64,000 nt of DNA from CAWUKT01 sp963923035 (GCA_963923035.1 CAWUKT010000033.1:1-64000); one strand, 5' to 3'; shown: positions 23,905 through 33,738, counted from the first letter of the stretch. Notes: generated by a model from the sequence alone, not told the origin. Numbers and translations: made by a program.

Positions 23905-26900
23905 CTAGGCCTTCCGCTCCACAAAGTACATGGTGATCTCGCCTTTGTTCTTGGCCTTGACCTCCCCGCGGTAGGTGCAATCGAAATGGTCGCGGACCTG
24001 TTCAAAGGTGGCCTGGCTGATGTTGACCTGGCCGACCGCGCCGCTCGATTCCATCCTCGCGGCGGTGTTCACGGTGTCTCCCCAGATGTCGTACTGGAAT
24101 TTGTGGAGGCCCACGATGCCCGCCACGACGGGCCCGGTGTGGACGCCGAGCCGGATCTCAAAGCCCGGCCGGCCCTCCGCCACGCGACGGGCGTGGTAAT
24201 CGGCCATGAAGTCGCGGATCTCCAATGCGGCCCGCACCACGTCCACGGGGTGGGTGTCGTTGCGGCGCGGGAGACCCCCCGCCGCCATATACGCATCGCC
24301 AATCGTCTTGATCTTCTCGATGCCATGCCGCTTCGTGATGCGGTCGAACTCGCTGAACAATTCATTGATCTCGTCGACCAATTGCTTCGGCGATAACTGC
24401 TCCGCAATCATCGTAAAGCCCTTGAAATCGGTGAACAGCACCGATACCTGGTCGAACAACTGGGGCCTTGCGAAGCCCTTTTCCTTCAATTCCTCCGACG
24501 TCTCCCGCGGCAAAATATTCAACAGCAGCTGCTCCGATTTGTCCCGCTCCTCACTGATGATCTCCTTTTGCTCGGCCAACTGCTTCATTTGCACCTGAAT
24601 TTCCTCCGTCCGCTCATCCACCACCCGCTCCAGACGCCGCTTCGCCGCCAACAGACGCCGGGTATTCAGGTGGACGATCAACAGAATCCCCACCAGGGCC
24701 AGCAACGAGTACAAACCGTAGGCCCACCAGGTCCGGTACCAGGGCGCCAGGATGCGGAACCGGAACTCGCCCACCTCGCCGATCGTCCCGTAAACATTGC
24801 GGGCGCGGACCCGAAAGCTGTATTCGCCTTCATGCAGGTTGGTGTATTCGGTCTCGGTTTTCGACGTCCAGGAGGTCCATTTTTCGTCCTGCCCCACCAG
24901 CTGGTGGCTGTATTGGGTTTGGTCGGAGGCTTCGAAAAAGGGGGTGGCGTAGCGGAATTTCAGGCCGTTGTCGGTATAGGGGAAAATGGGAATGGCCGCG
25001 GCGGGCTGCTCGGTGAGGATGCGTCCGGTGGAATCGGCAAAGGTCCCGGCGAAGATCGTGGAGTCGTTGTTGACGGTGACTTCGCGGACCAGGCATTGGA
25101 AGGGGCGCTGGTAATCCCGCTCGATGTCGGGGTCGAACCGGACCAGGCCTTCGGTGCCGCCCAGCCAAATACTGCTGTCGGGGGCTTCGTAGATGGAGAA
25201 ATATTCGGAAATGGGAACGGTCTTCAGTCCCAGGGAATCGATGGAAAATCCTGCCTGTCCATCCGGGATCAAGCGCCCGGTAAAATTGTCTGTGGTCACC
25301 CAGATGTCGCCGGAACGCGTGGGCCTGAGGTTATAAGCCGCGTATTGCCCGGAGGCGAACTCGTCTCCGAAGCGGCCATCAGGGATAAAATGGTCCTTCT
25401 CATGGTCCCAACGGCGGATGCCAAAATCACCGGTGACCAGCAATTCGCCATTCAGGAAATAGACTTCCGGCCAACCTTCCGAAACAGGCAAGCTATCGGC
25501 CGGGCCGTAGGTGCGGACCGTCGGGGGCTGGGTGGCAAAATCAACCGAGGAGACCTCATCCGAAGAAATCCAGACTTTTCGGTCGGGGGTGGCGGCGGCA
25601 AACTGGCCAAAATGCGGCAGTTCCACCGGCTCTCCGATGGGGTCCCAAGCTCCGCGGGTGTATTGAAATTCCTGGAGCATGGGGGGAGAAAGGCTGATGA
25701 ACAAACGGTCCGGCTGAAGGGGCGACCAGGTGAACGCGTCTACATTCTGGAGATCGTTCACCAATTCGAATTCCTTGTTCCCCTCTTTTTTGTATACCCC
25801 TTCCGAGGCCACCATCCACAGCGCATTGTCCCACTCAAAAAAGCCTAAGACTTCCCGTGCGGCCAGGTTTTCCGGTTTCACCGCCCTGCGGTCGTCCCCG
25901 GTCAAGACAGTCAATCCCTGCACCGTCCCGATATAGATGTCGCCGTTGTACGCGTGGGAGCCAATCACTCCTACCAACTCGTTGGACTTCAGGCCGTAGG
26001 CCTGGACGGCGTAGGGATAGTCGATTCGGGCCAATCCGGAATAATTGCAGACCCAGATCGCCCCGTCGATTCCCTGAAAAGGATAGGTCAGTTGGGGGTT
26101 TTGGAGCCCGGAGCGCTCATTGACGATGGCCTTGACGGCTCCAGAGGCGTTGACGATATACAATCCGTCTCCATTGGTGGCGAGGGCAAACAGCCCATCC
26201 TCCAATTCTGCGACATTGCGGATGTCCAGGGAATCCAATCCGGAGTTGAGCCGCTTCAAGCGGCTCCCATTGGAATGGTAGAGGCCATTGGTGGCGGAAG
26301 CCAGCCAAAGACCCGACTCCCCGTTGTCCCCATCCCCGGTGACCGCCACGTGCCGCAACCGAATACCGCCCAATTGTTCTTTGGTTTGGACCAGTTCCCA
26401 TTCCTCCTCCTTCAATTCGCTCAATCCGTCGGTTCGATAGGCAAATGCCCGCCCTCCGGAGAGAAACAAGCGCACAAATCGACTCTCATCCCGCCACACC
26501 GTGAATTGCTCCTTTTCCCACCGAATGCAGAATTCTCCCCCGATAAAAAACACCCGCTTCCCATCACTGACGACCCGGTAGATCGTTTCCAATTCTTCGG
26601 CTTCGGCGGGCAGGCGGGATTTCAAGGAGACAAAAGTCGGCTGGCCAATGGAATCGACGCCGAGGTAGCCCAAATCTTCCACGCCTCCGGTGTAGATCCG
26701 GCCTTCCTCGTCCAGGGCAAATTTGAAAAAGCGTTTTTGTTCCGTCCCCGCCACCATTTCCCATTCTTCCCCATCCCAAACGAGCACCCCCGAAGTATTC
26801 CCCAGGATGATCCTCCCATCGGGATGCTGGATAACGCCCCAATTTTGGGGACTCACGGCAAAATTTCCGGTCGACAATTCCTGGGGGGAGATATTGGTAA

Positions 26901-26982
26901 TCAAGGGATGGGCCACCTGGCTCCTTCCCCAGAAAGGAAGGGCGGCGATCAGTAACCAGAGATATTTGACCTGACAACTCAA
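23905..26982 (-). CDS. Beta-propeller receptor with class III adenylate cyclase
   Basis: A 1025-residue receptor-cyclase. The order is: signal peptide (to about 21), a two-component-regulator-type beta-propeller region (about 30-640), a Y_Y_Y Ig-like domain (about 670-755), one TM helix (about 760-780), a coiled coil (790-830), and a class III cyclase domain (about 845-1020). Metal Asp are in FTDFKGFT and TIGDAY. The Lys in EKIKTIGD and the Asp in YDIWGDTVN predict ATP rather than GTP as substrate. The NTAARMES motif holds the transition-state Asn and Arg. The product should make cAMP in response to an extracytoplasmic ligand. The only in-frame start is TTG 26982. Propeller/Y_Y_Y halves usually drive histidine kinases, so the swap to a cyclase is notable. 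Confidence 0.9.
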   Translation of the reverse strand: MSCQVKYLWLLIAALPFWGRSQVAHPLITNISPQELSTGNFAVSPQNWGVIQHPDGRIILGNTSGVLVWDGEEWEMVAGTEQKRFFKFALDEEGRIYTGGVEDLGYLGVDSIGQPTFVSLKSRLPAEAEELETIYRVVSDGKRVFFIGGEFCIRWEKEQFTVWRDESRFVRLFLSGGRAFAYRTDGLSELKEEEWELVQTKEQLGGIRLRHVAVTGDGDNGESGLWLASATNGLYHSNGSRLKRLNSGLDSLDIRNVAELEDGLFALATNGDGLYIVNASGAVKAIVNERSGLQNPQLTYPFQGIDGAIWVCNYSGLARIDYPYAVQAYGLKSNELVGVIGSHAYNGDIYIGTVQGLTVLTGDDRRAVKPENLAAREVLGFFEWDNALWMVASEGVYKKEGNKEFELVNDLQNVDAFTWSPLQPDRLFISLSPPMLQEFQYTRGAWDPIGEPVELPHFGQFAAATPDRKVWISSDEVSSVDFATQPPTVRTYGPADSLPVSEGWPEVYFLNGELLVTGDFGIRRWDHEKDHFIPDGRFGDEFASGQYAAYNLRPTRSGDIWVTTDNFTGRLIPDGQAGFSIDSLGLKTVPISEYFSIYEAPDSSIWLGGTEGLVRFDPDIERDYQRPFQCLVREVTVNNDSTIFAGTFADSTGRILTEQPAAAIPIFPYTDNGLKFRYATPFFEASDQTQYSHQLVGQDEKWTSWTSKTETEYTNLHEGEYSFRVRARNVYGTIGEVGEFRFRILAPWYRTWWAYGLYSLLALVGILLIVHLNTRRLLAAKRRLERVVDERTEEIQVQMKQLAEQKEIISEERDKSEQLLLNILPRETSEELKEKGFARPQLFDQVSVLFTDFKGFTMIAEQLSPKQLVDEINELFSEFDRITKRHGIEKIKTIGDAYMAAGGLPRRNDTHPVDVVRAALEIRDFMADYHARRVAEGRPGFEIRLGVHTGPVVAGIVGLHKFQYDIWGDTVNTAARMESSGAVGQVNISQATFEQVRDHFDCTYRGEVKAKNKGEITMYFVERKA

Positions 26983-27052
26983 ACGAAAAATTCGATTACG
27001 AGGGAGTATCTCCTATTCATTCGTGAAGGGCAGAATATAGGTAGTGAATGAC

Positions 27053-27083
27053 TTGAAAAAAAGGGCTCCCGCGGCTAAATTAA
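27053..27083 (+). promoter_or_regulatory. Possible promoter for 27117 gene
   Basis: TTG (27053-27055), a 20-base spacer and TAAATTAA (27076-27083) match the Bacteroidota spacing, with a half-match -7 box. Confidence 0.3.
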
Positions 27084-27116
27084 CAACATCAAATTGAACC
27101 AAAACGAAAAAACATT

Positions 27117-27512
27117 ATGCAAAGCGGAAAAGGTCGCGGCACCATTATCACCGGCTCCAGCGCTCAGGGCGACGCCCAACTGTATGTCATTGACAATGGC
27201 GGTCATGACGGCTACCAGTCCGGGATCCAGTCTTCAGCCTTGAACGATACTGGCCAGTCCATCTCTCCCGGCCAAATCGTTGAACTTGAGTACCGCGACA
27301 CAGGAATTGTCGTCACCGGAATCGCCCAGCGGGCCATTGGCAAGGTGGACGAAAATGGTGAGACCATGACGGTCACTAACAGCAATGATTCCGGGTTGTC
27401 CGGCACCATCGCCATCAGCTTCGAATTCGGTGAAAACGAAGGCTGGGGCGGCGCGACAGAGGTGTACTTCGCCAATGTGGATGGCAGTGCCTCCTACCTC
27501 GACGAGGTTTGA
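27117..27512 (+). CDS. Small Gly/Asn-rich beta protein, unknown
   Basis: A 131-residue protein of predicted beta-sandwich type, rich in Gly, Ser, Asn and Asp, with no signal peptide, TM helix or cysteine. The pattern ISPGQIVELEYRDTGIVVTG and ETMTVTNSNDSGLSGTIAISFEFG recalls small lectin- or crystallin-like modules, but I cannot assign a family. It lies 105 bases upstream of a broken cysteine-hydrolase-like gene and may once have formed a pair with it. Confidence 0.6.
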   Translation: MQSGKGRGTIITGSSAQGDAQLYVIDNGGHDGYQSGIQSSALNDTGQSISPGQIVELEYRDTGIVVTGIAQRAIGKVDENGETMTVTNSNDSGLSGTIAISFEFGENEGWGGATEVYFANVDGSASYLDEV

Positions 27513-27617
27513 TTGAACTTCTGTAAAAGCTAACTGAGGTCAATCTTGAAGCGATGAGGGTCCATGGTCATGGGCCCATTGGATATTTATGGTCCTACCT
27601 GATCAATCTTTAGCATT

Positions 27618-29176
27618 ATGAAAAAGCCCCCCGAACCCGGCGACGAAATAGATCCCGAAGAATTTCAGAAAATGAAGGGCAACCTACAGGAACTGTTGGG
27701 GAACTTCGCGAACCTGGCGGGGGATGTCCTCAACTTTAGAGAACCCGGTGAAACTGCCGCCAAGGCTCCGCCAAATGTGCAGCTTTTGGGCATCGAATTT
27801 CACTGGGAAGGGTGTGAGGACAATGAGGCCTCCGTTCCGGTTCGGAACGGGACCCGGGAATGGGTTCCCAATCCCCGGTCGCTGATTGCCTACGCCATCA
27901 AACCGGCGGAAGAGATTTTGAAAACGAAGAGTCTCCACATCAAGGCCCATTTCTTCTCGGATGCCGGCAAGAGTAAGATCCAGGTCCGGGCCCTCCACAA
28001 GGTCACCAGTATGGCCGACCTGTTGTCACCGGAAACCGAAATCCGGTTTGGTGGCCCTGATGCCCTGGCGATGTGGCCCCCACCACGGTCTTCATCAGTA
28101 AAAACAAGCACTCTATTTATCGGGGCAAATCTTCTTTTGTTCCCATGAAACTGGTGAACCCCCGATTTCCAGAGCTTGGGGTCGGGATATTTGATGTGAA
28201 CTGGAAGTGGGAATTTCGGGAGCAGGATTTGGAAGCGAGTCAGGAGGCGGGGAAAACAATTTGGAAAGATGAATGGCATACGGTTCGCATCAACAACAGC
28301 CAGTTGCCTATTAAACTCACCGATGGCATACACATCACCCGGCACCGGGTTTTTGCCATCCTCGACACTCCCAATTCACCCTGGACGCCTCGCTACGTAC
28401 CCGATTTAAGTAAGCCGGCCCCGATAGATGCGCCCCTGGAGGGCGCTGCCCTCCAAATTGCCTGCTACATGGCCCGGGGATCCAAGACCTACCACGAAGT
28501 CGCTCAAAAGATTGCCGACCGAATGTTCCGGGTTCCCCATTTTGCCTACGATCCCAACCCCAACTATACCCGATTGGGAAGCAAGCCCAATATGTCCTAT
28601 TCCTCCCTCAAGGTACCCGATTCCGCCGGTAAGAACCTCGCCCAATTCTCCCTGTACAAGTTCGTCGAGCGGTTCTACGGTGGCAATGGATTGGGAGAAG
28701 AGGTGAATTGTCTGGACTGCGCCGCCGCCGTGGTCATGTTCTCCAATATGCTCGGCTGCAACCTTCGGCTCGGCAAATTCCAAAACCAGGCGGACATCGA
28801 TGCCACCGATGAAGACCACTACATGGACAACCGGTTTGAGATCAATGACATCAAGGCCATTGGTCGGTAAGGCCAGCCCATACCCGGGGTCAACCGTGAG
28901 GATGGCAACTTTTTCTCCTACCATACCGTGGCATGGTCCTCGGCTAGCGGCCTCCCCACCCTACCCAAACATTTCTGTCACCCCGACAATATCATCTACG
29001 ATGCCTGTGTCCAATTCATCGTAGACGGCCAGGAAATTTCGGGTTCGGGCCATCAACAGGGGGATGCCTGTACGCCCGGGACCTACGTCCACTATCTGGC
29101 CGCGCCCACCGATGCTGGTCGGCCACGGTGCAATCCGCAAGAAATCACGGTTTACGATATCCAAATCGTCCTTTAA
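27618..29176 (+). pseudogene. Broken Cys/His hydrolase-like gene, frameshift plus stop
   Basis: Three adjacent open segments make up one protein of about 518 residues. The first frame (27618 to about 28071) ends in FGGPDALAM; the second resumes as VAPTTVFISKNKH after a loss of one base near 28073 (restoring a G gives ATG GTG GCC). A TAA at 28868-28870 then interrupts the same frame, which continues for 101 codons to 29176. The segment VNCLDCAAAVVMFSNMLG (about 28707) and FFSYHTVAW (28910, after the stop) would supply a Cys and a His, as in transglutaminase or NlpC-like hydrolases. The protein has no signal peptide. Two independent lesions point to real decay rather than one sequencing error. 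Confidence 0.75.
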
Positions 29177-30078
29177 GATTCGGAGAGCTTTTCGGACTGG
29201 GCGTCGCCCGGTTTCGGGCTGCGTTTCCAGCGCCGGTGCGACCACAGCCAGGCGGCGGGATCGGTCCGAATCACGGCTTCCAGGTATTCGACGTGGCGGT
29301 CGGTCAGCTGGTGCACACTCCGCTTGGAGAAGGGATACAAATCTTCCGTCGGCAATTCTACCAACTCAATGGTGTACTGTCCCCGCCGCACGCGGCGGTG
29401 GTCGAAGTAGTACATGGGCGCTTTTGCTTTCAGGGCGATGGTCGCGATGCCGAGGTGGGCGGGGACGGGCCGTCCCATAAAAGGTGTGAAGTACATTTTG
29501 CCCTTGGGGGCAGGATTCTGATCGCCGAGGAAGCCCACGTAACAAGGACTTTGGAGGAGGCGCATCGATTCGCGGTAGGCCTGGGCCTGGGTGATCATCC
29601 GGTTTTTGAGGCGCTGCCGGATGTGCAGCATCAGCTTGTCGAAGGCCTTGTTGGTGAGGGGCTTGTAAACGCCGTAGGTGGGAAATGGCAATTGGAGTCC
29701 CAGGCCGGCGGCCATCCATTCCCAATTGCCAAAATGGGAGAACACGGCGACTCCGCCGTGCCCGTGGGCCAGCATCTTGTCGATGGCTTCGGGATTCACC
29801 AGCCTGACCCGCCGCTTGATTTCCTTTTCCGAAATGCTCATCAACTTCACAATCTCTACGATCACATCGCAGAAATTCCGGTAGAAATCGCGGCGGATGC
29901 GTTTGATTTCCGCGTCGGATTTTTCGGGAAAGGCGTGCCGGAGGTTGACTTCGATGACCGACTTGCGGTAACGAACGACATGGTAGGCGAACAAAGCGAG
30001 GAGGCGACTTTGGAGGTACAAAACCGGGAGTGGCAGGAGGGACCACAGGTACATGACCGCTTTGAGGATGGGGTACAC
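29173..30078 (-). CDS. LpxL/HtrB-family lysophospholipid/lipid A acyltransferase
   Basis: A 301-residue inner-membrane acyltransferase. An N-terminal hydrophobic helix precedes the catalytic HxxxxE motif in FSHFGNWEWMAAG (about 114), followed by GFLGDQNPAPKG and YFTPFMGRPVPAHLG, all typical of the LpxL family, which adds secondary acyl chains to lipid A or related lipids. The start may be GTG 30078 or ATG 30054; I give the longer. It overlaps the end of the preceding broken gene by four bases and lies 46 bases downstream of the DUF3052 gene. Confidence 0.87.
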   Translation of the reverse strand: MYPILKAVMYLWSLLPLPVLYLQSRLLALFAYHVVRYRKSVIEVNLRHAFPEKSDAEIKRIRRDFYRNFCDVIVEIVKLMSISEKEIKRRVRLVNPEAIDKMLAHGHGGVAVFSHFGNWEWMAAGLGLQLPFPTYGVYKPLTNKAFDKLMLHIRQRLKNRMITQAQAYRESMRLLQSPCYVGFLGDQNPAPKGKMYFTPFMGRPVPAHLGIATIALKAKAPMYYFDHRRVRRGQYTIELVELPTEDLYPFSKRSVHQLTDRHVEYLEAVIRTDPAAWLWSHRRWKRSPKPGDAQSEKLSES

Positions 30079-30124
30079 GGTGCAAGGCTAGAAAGAATCG
30101 GGGAAAAACAAAAATCGGGACCGC

Positions 30125-30535
30125 TCAGCGGTCCTTCAGCCGGTACACAAATTTCAATCCACTCCAATCCTCGTCCACCGCTGCGACTTTGACATCCAAC
30201 AGGCCCAGGTCTAGCAGGTATTCGCGGATCGGATCCCGTTTCAAATCCGTCGGGATCTTGGATTTTCCCTTCGGCCAACTCACCCACAGCAGCCCATTCT
30301 TCTTCAACGCCGCCTTGTATTCCACCGCTATTTCCTGCAATTCCTCCCAATGCGCGACAAAAAGATGGATGAAATCTGCCGCTTCTGGTGTTGGTTCCGC
30401 CAATTCCACCACTCCTTCGGGGAAATCTGCGAAGAGGTCGAGGTAGTGGTCGGGCCGTTGGTACCAGAGCGCGTGAAATCCGCTTTTGAGACCCAGTTTT
30501 CGGGCCAGGGGAGTGGGGGAATAACCGGAGGGCAT
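30125..30535 (-). CDS. DUF3052-like protein
   Basis: A 136-residue soluble protein beginning MPSGYSPTPLARKLGLKSG, the characteristic opening of DUF3052 proteins. It continues with PEAADFIHLFVAHWEEL and LLWVSWPKGKSKIPTDL and ends in DEDWSGLKFVYR. The family function is unknown. I use ATG 30535; upstream extension would add unrelated hydrophobic sequence. It lies upstream of the acyltransferase gene on the same strand, and the 174-base gap to pyrF, which is divergent, should hold both promoters. Confidence 0.8.
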   Translation of the reverse strand: MPSGYSPTPLARKLGLKSGFHALWYQRPDHYLDLFADFPEGVVELAEPTPEAADFIHLFVAHWEELQEIAVEYKAALKKNGLLWVSWPKGKSKIPTDLKRDPIREYLLDLGLLDVKVAAVDEDWSGLKFVYRLKDR

Positions 30536-30709
30536 AGAGGTAATGGAAGAATGAAATAAGGATGAAAATAGAAAATAAAGGGGAGTGGGTTGGAGAAAAT
30601 GAAGGGTAAAAAAGGGGGGAATGCAAAATAGAGCGCCCATCACTCCCGCTACCATTTCGACATTGCCCCATTTTGCATAATTTCAGGTTCTCATTTTGTA
30701 CTCGATCCT

Positions 30710-31522
30710 ATGCGTCCAGAACAACTCCATTCCCACATCCAAACCAAAGGTTCCTTTCTCTGCGTCGGGCTGGATCCCGACCCCGACCGGATACCGGCAT
30801 TTCTCCACGAGAACTATGCCGATCCCATCCTCGAATTCAACCGCCGGATCATCGCGGCGACCCATGACCTGGCCGTTGCCTACAAGCCCAACCTCGCATT
30901 TTACGAGGCGCAGGGGCCCAAGGGCTGGGAGACCCTGGCCGCCACCCTGGAATTGATTCCGGAAGGCATCCTCACCATCGCCGACGCCAAGCGCGGCGAC
31001 ATCGGCAATACCGCCCGCCGCTACGCGGCCGCCTTCTTCGAGACCCTCGGCTTCGATGCCGTCACCGTCGCGCCCTACATGGGCCGCGATTCGGTCGCGC
31101 CTTTCCTCGAATTCGGGGACAAATGGGTCTTTCTCCTCGCCCTCACCTCCAATCCCGGAGCGGAAGATTTCCAGTGGTACGGCCCCCAGGACGCGCCCTT
31201 GTACAAGGAAGTGGTCCGCAAGGCCGAGTCCTGGGCCGCCGAATTGCCGGGGCACCTGGGCCACGTGGTGGGCGCCACCCGGCCGGGCTACCTTGCCGAG
31301 GTGCGGGAATTGGCGCCGGAGGCCTTCTTTTTGGTGCCCGGCGTGGGCGCACAGGGCGGAGACGTGGCTTCCGTGGTCAGCCACGGCCGCAACGACCAAA
31401 TCGGCCTGCTCGTGAACAGCAGCCGCGGAATTTTGTACGCTGGTGACGGAGAAGATTTTGATGCGGCGGCAAGACAGGCGGCCCTGGCCTTGCAAACGGA
31501 AATGGCGCCGCACCTGACCTGA
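30710..31522 (+). CDS. pyrF: Orotidine 5'-phosphate decarboxylase
   Basis: Decarboxylates OMP to UMP, the last step of pyrimidine synthesis. The 270-residue length and motifs FLCVGLDPDPDRIP, VAYKPNLAFYEAQG, TIADAKRGDIGNTA (catalytic Lys/Asp tetrad) and VVGATRPGYL place it in the longer type 2 group found in Bacteroidota and Mycobacteria. The start is ATG 30710. A 29-base gap separates it from a helical protein gene in the same direction. pyrD lies elsewhere in the window (60552). Confidence 0.95.
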   Translation: MRPEQLHSHIQTKGSFLCVGLDPDPDRIPAFLHENYADPILEFNRRIIAATHDLAVAYKPNLAFYEAQGPKGWETLAATLELIPEGILTIADAKRGDIGNTARRYAAAFFETLGFDAVTVAPYMGRDSVAPFLEFGDKWVFLLALTSNPGAEDFQWYGPQDAPLYKEVVRKAESWAAELPGHLGHVVGATRPGYLAEVRELAPEAFFLVPGVGAQGGDVASVVSHGRNDQIGLLVNSSRGILYAGDGEDFDAAARQAALALQTEMAPHLT

Positions 31523-31551
31523 CCTTCCTTTCGCCAACCTTTCATTCGCCT

Positions 31552-33066
31552 ATGTCCTCCCTCCACCGAAGTTCCCTGCGCAGCCGCAAGCCCTTCAAAT
31601 TGCTCCTCCACTTTGGCTCCGATGAGTTGAAGCAGATGGAAGAGGAATTGCAGGACCGCGACCAACGGGAGGGCGACGCGGCGACCCGCAAGCTCCGGGT
31701 CTATTTTCAGCGGTGGCTGGAACTCCGGGATGCCCCGGAGCCATTGACCCGGGCCCAATTCGTTGCTGGAACCGACCTCCCCACCTCCGCCAATGCCTTT
31801 GACAAGCTCACTTCCCGCTTCTATACCTACCTCCAGGAATTCCTGGCGCGGGGAGAGCTGGCGCGGGACCTCCTGGCCCGCCAGCACCTGGCTTTCCGGG
31901 CCTATCGGGACCGGGGCATGGACTGGCAGGAAGTCCGGCGGCGGCACGCTGAAGCCAGCCGCGAGCTGGATAAATTACCCCAATCCAGCCGCCTCTACCA
32001 CGCCCGCATTCTCCTGGACCTCGATTTTGCCACCCTCAGCAGCGACCGCAATGTCTCCCCCGACCAACGGGGCTACAACGAATTGCTCACGGCGCTGGAC
32101 GCCAATTATGTCATCCAAAAGCTCCGCCTCCTCTGCGCGGTCATCAACGACCGAAAGATTTTCAAGGACCAGGCGGCGGCTTCATTTCACCCCATCGAAT
32201 TGCCCCTGCCCCAGGAGACCTGGCCTCCCCTCGCCCACCTGTACCACTGGGTCTACCAAATGCAGACCGGTCGCGATGGCCCCGAGGTGATGGACCGGCT
32301 CCACCACCTCCTCGACCAGCAGGATCCTGCTTCTACGGATTATCCGGCGGAGGACATGCTCGACCTCTACGGCTACCTGCTGAATGGCCTGGCCCGCCGC
32401 GTCAACAATGGGGATGCCGGGGCCCTCAAGGACCTGAGCCGACTCCACGATCACCTCGTGGACCGGGAAATATTGTTGGAGAAGGGACGCATCGATGCCC
32501 AGCACTTCAAGAATATCCTCAGTGTGAAGCACAAAACGGGTGAAATCGAGGGCATGCGCCGGCTTTTCGAGGCCCTGGCCGAGAAGGTCACCAACGATGC
32601 GGAAAACAATGCGGTCCGCTACAACCATGCTTTGTTGATGTTTGCCGAAAAGAAGCTGGAAAAAGCGGCGAAGGAGCTGGAAAATCTCTACGGACAGGTC
32701 AACAACCTCAAACTGGACCTCTTTTACGGTCTGGACATTCGTATGCTCTTGTTGAAGGCCTATTTTGATCTCCTGGACCATCCCAATACCCCGCCGCGGG
32801 TGTGGGACGATACCGACGAGAAAATGGTCCGGCTGCTGGATGCCTGCAAAGGGTATATTGAGCGGCGGAAAATACCGGAAAACCGCCGGAAGAAATATGA
32901 TTCTTCGCGGCGGTTGATCCAGGCGATTTATTCGGTACGGTTCAGGTCAGGTGGTCAGCGTGAAATGGAAGAACTGCAAGGATTGGTGCGGGATTTTCCC
33001 AAGGTCATTGACAATTGGTTCCGGGCCCGGCTGGTTCAAATGGGCCTCCCGCTCCCGGGGGCTTAA
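31552..33066 (+). CDS. Large helical repeat protein, unknown
   Basis: A 504-residue all-helical soluble protein. It has no signal peptide. The N-terminal part (LLLHFGSDELKQMEEEL, RKLRVYFQRWLELRD) and the central and C-terminal helix pairs (RYNHALLMFAEKKLEKAAKELENLY) look like a TPR-type solenoid. Conserved Trp and Leu spacing supports a real protein. I recognise no enzyme motif. It is probably in an operon with pyrF, 29 bases upstream, and overlaps the convergent lipoprotein gene by four bases. Confidence 0.65.
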   Translation: MSSLHRSSLRSRKPFKLLLHFGSDELKQMEEELQDRDQREGDAATRKLRVYFQRWLELRDAPEPLTRAQFVAGTDLPTSANAFDKLTSRFYTYLQEFLARGELARDLLARQHLAFRAYRDRGMDWQEVRRRHAEASRELDKLPQSSRLYHARILLDLDFATLSSDRNVSPDQRGYNELLTALDANYVIQKLRLLCAVINDRKIFKDQAAASFHPIELPLPQETWPPLAHLYHWVYQMQTGRDGPEVMDRLHHLLDQQDPASTDYPAEDMLDLYGYLLNGLARRVNNGDAGALKDLSRLHDHLVDREILLEKGRIDAQHFKNILSVKHKTGEIEGMRRLFEALAEKVTNDAENNAVRYNHALLMFAEKKLEKAAKELENLYGQVNNLKLDLFYGLDIRMLLLKAYFDLLDHPNTPPRVWDDTDEKMVRLLDACKGYIERRKIPENRRKKYDSSRRLIQAIYSVRFRSGGQREMEELQGLVRDFPKVIDNWFRARLVQMGLPLPGA

Positions 33067-33692
33067 TTGCCCGAGCCGTTGTCGGGATCGATACTGGTGC
33101 TCACAAAGACCGGATCGGTCTCATCAATGTTCTCGATCACACACAACCCACCCACTACGTCGACTTGTGAGATTTCAACAAAATCTGCGGAATTGCCTTC
33201 AAAGGTGACTTCGTAGTCCAAAATGGTGTTGGCGTAGATGTCATAGACGAACAATTCGGGGTAGTTCCACTCGAAGGAAACGTCGGGGATGGCAGTGGTG
33301 GTTCCAGCGAAGGTGTATTCCATGGACATGCTGGACACGTTCACGTCGACGCCGGAAGGAATCCCACCTTCAGTGGCGGGCTCGAAGACGATGCGGATGC
33401 TGCACAGTCCTTCACATTCGCCGGTGGCCTGGGTGCCGGGCAGGAAAGGATAACTGGGACGGTGCCCCACAATTCGAAAATCAGCGTCGGCGTTCCGGGA
33501 CAATTTTTGGTAGGTTCCCTTAAACCCGGCGGACAGGTCCAGGTCATCGGGAGCGAGGTGGTCACAGCCTCCATCGCTCAGTTGCGGCGACGGAGCGAGA
33601 TGAGGGGCATCCATATCTTCTTCACAACTGAAGAGGGCTAACCCAATGAACAGGCAGAGGATCAGGCGGATCGGGGATGTGGAGAGTTTCAT
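33063..33692 (-). CDS. Lipoprotein of unknown function
   Basis: A 209-residue lipoprotein with the lipobox ALFSCEED (about residue 22). The mature part is beta-rich and contains several cysteines (GGCDHL, GECEGLCSI, GGLCVIE) that may pair. No family is recognised. It has a good -7 box upstream (33739-33746). The gene ends inside the last codons of the convergent helical protein gene. Confidence 0.65.
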   Translation of the reverse strand: MKLSTSPIRLILCLFIGLALFSCEEDMDAPHLAPSPQLSDGGCDHLAPDDLDLSAGFKGTYQKLSRNADADFRIVGHRPSYPFLPGTQATGECEGLCSIRIVFEPATEGGIPSGVDVNVSSMSMEYTFAGTTTAIPDVSFEWNYPELFVYDIYANTILDYEVTFEGNSADFVEISQVDVVGGLCVIENIDETDPVFVSTSIDPDNGSGN

Positions 33693-33738
33693 AAATAGTT
33701 TTTTTTGGTGATGGAGTTTGTTGCTTACGGGATATGAA

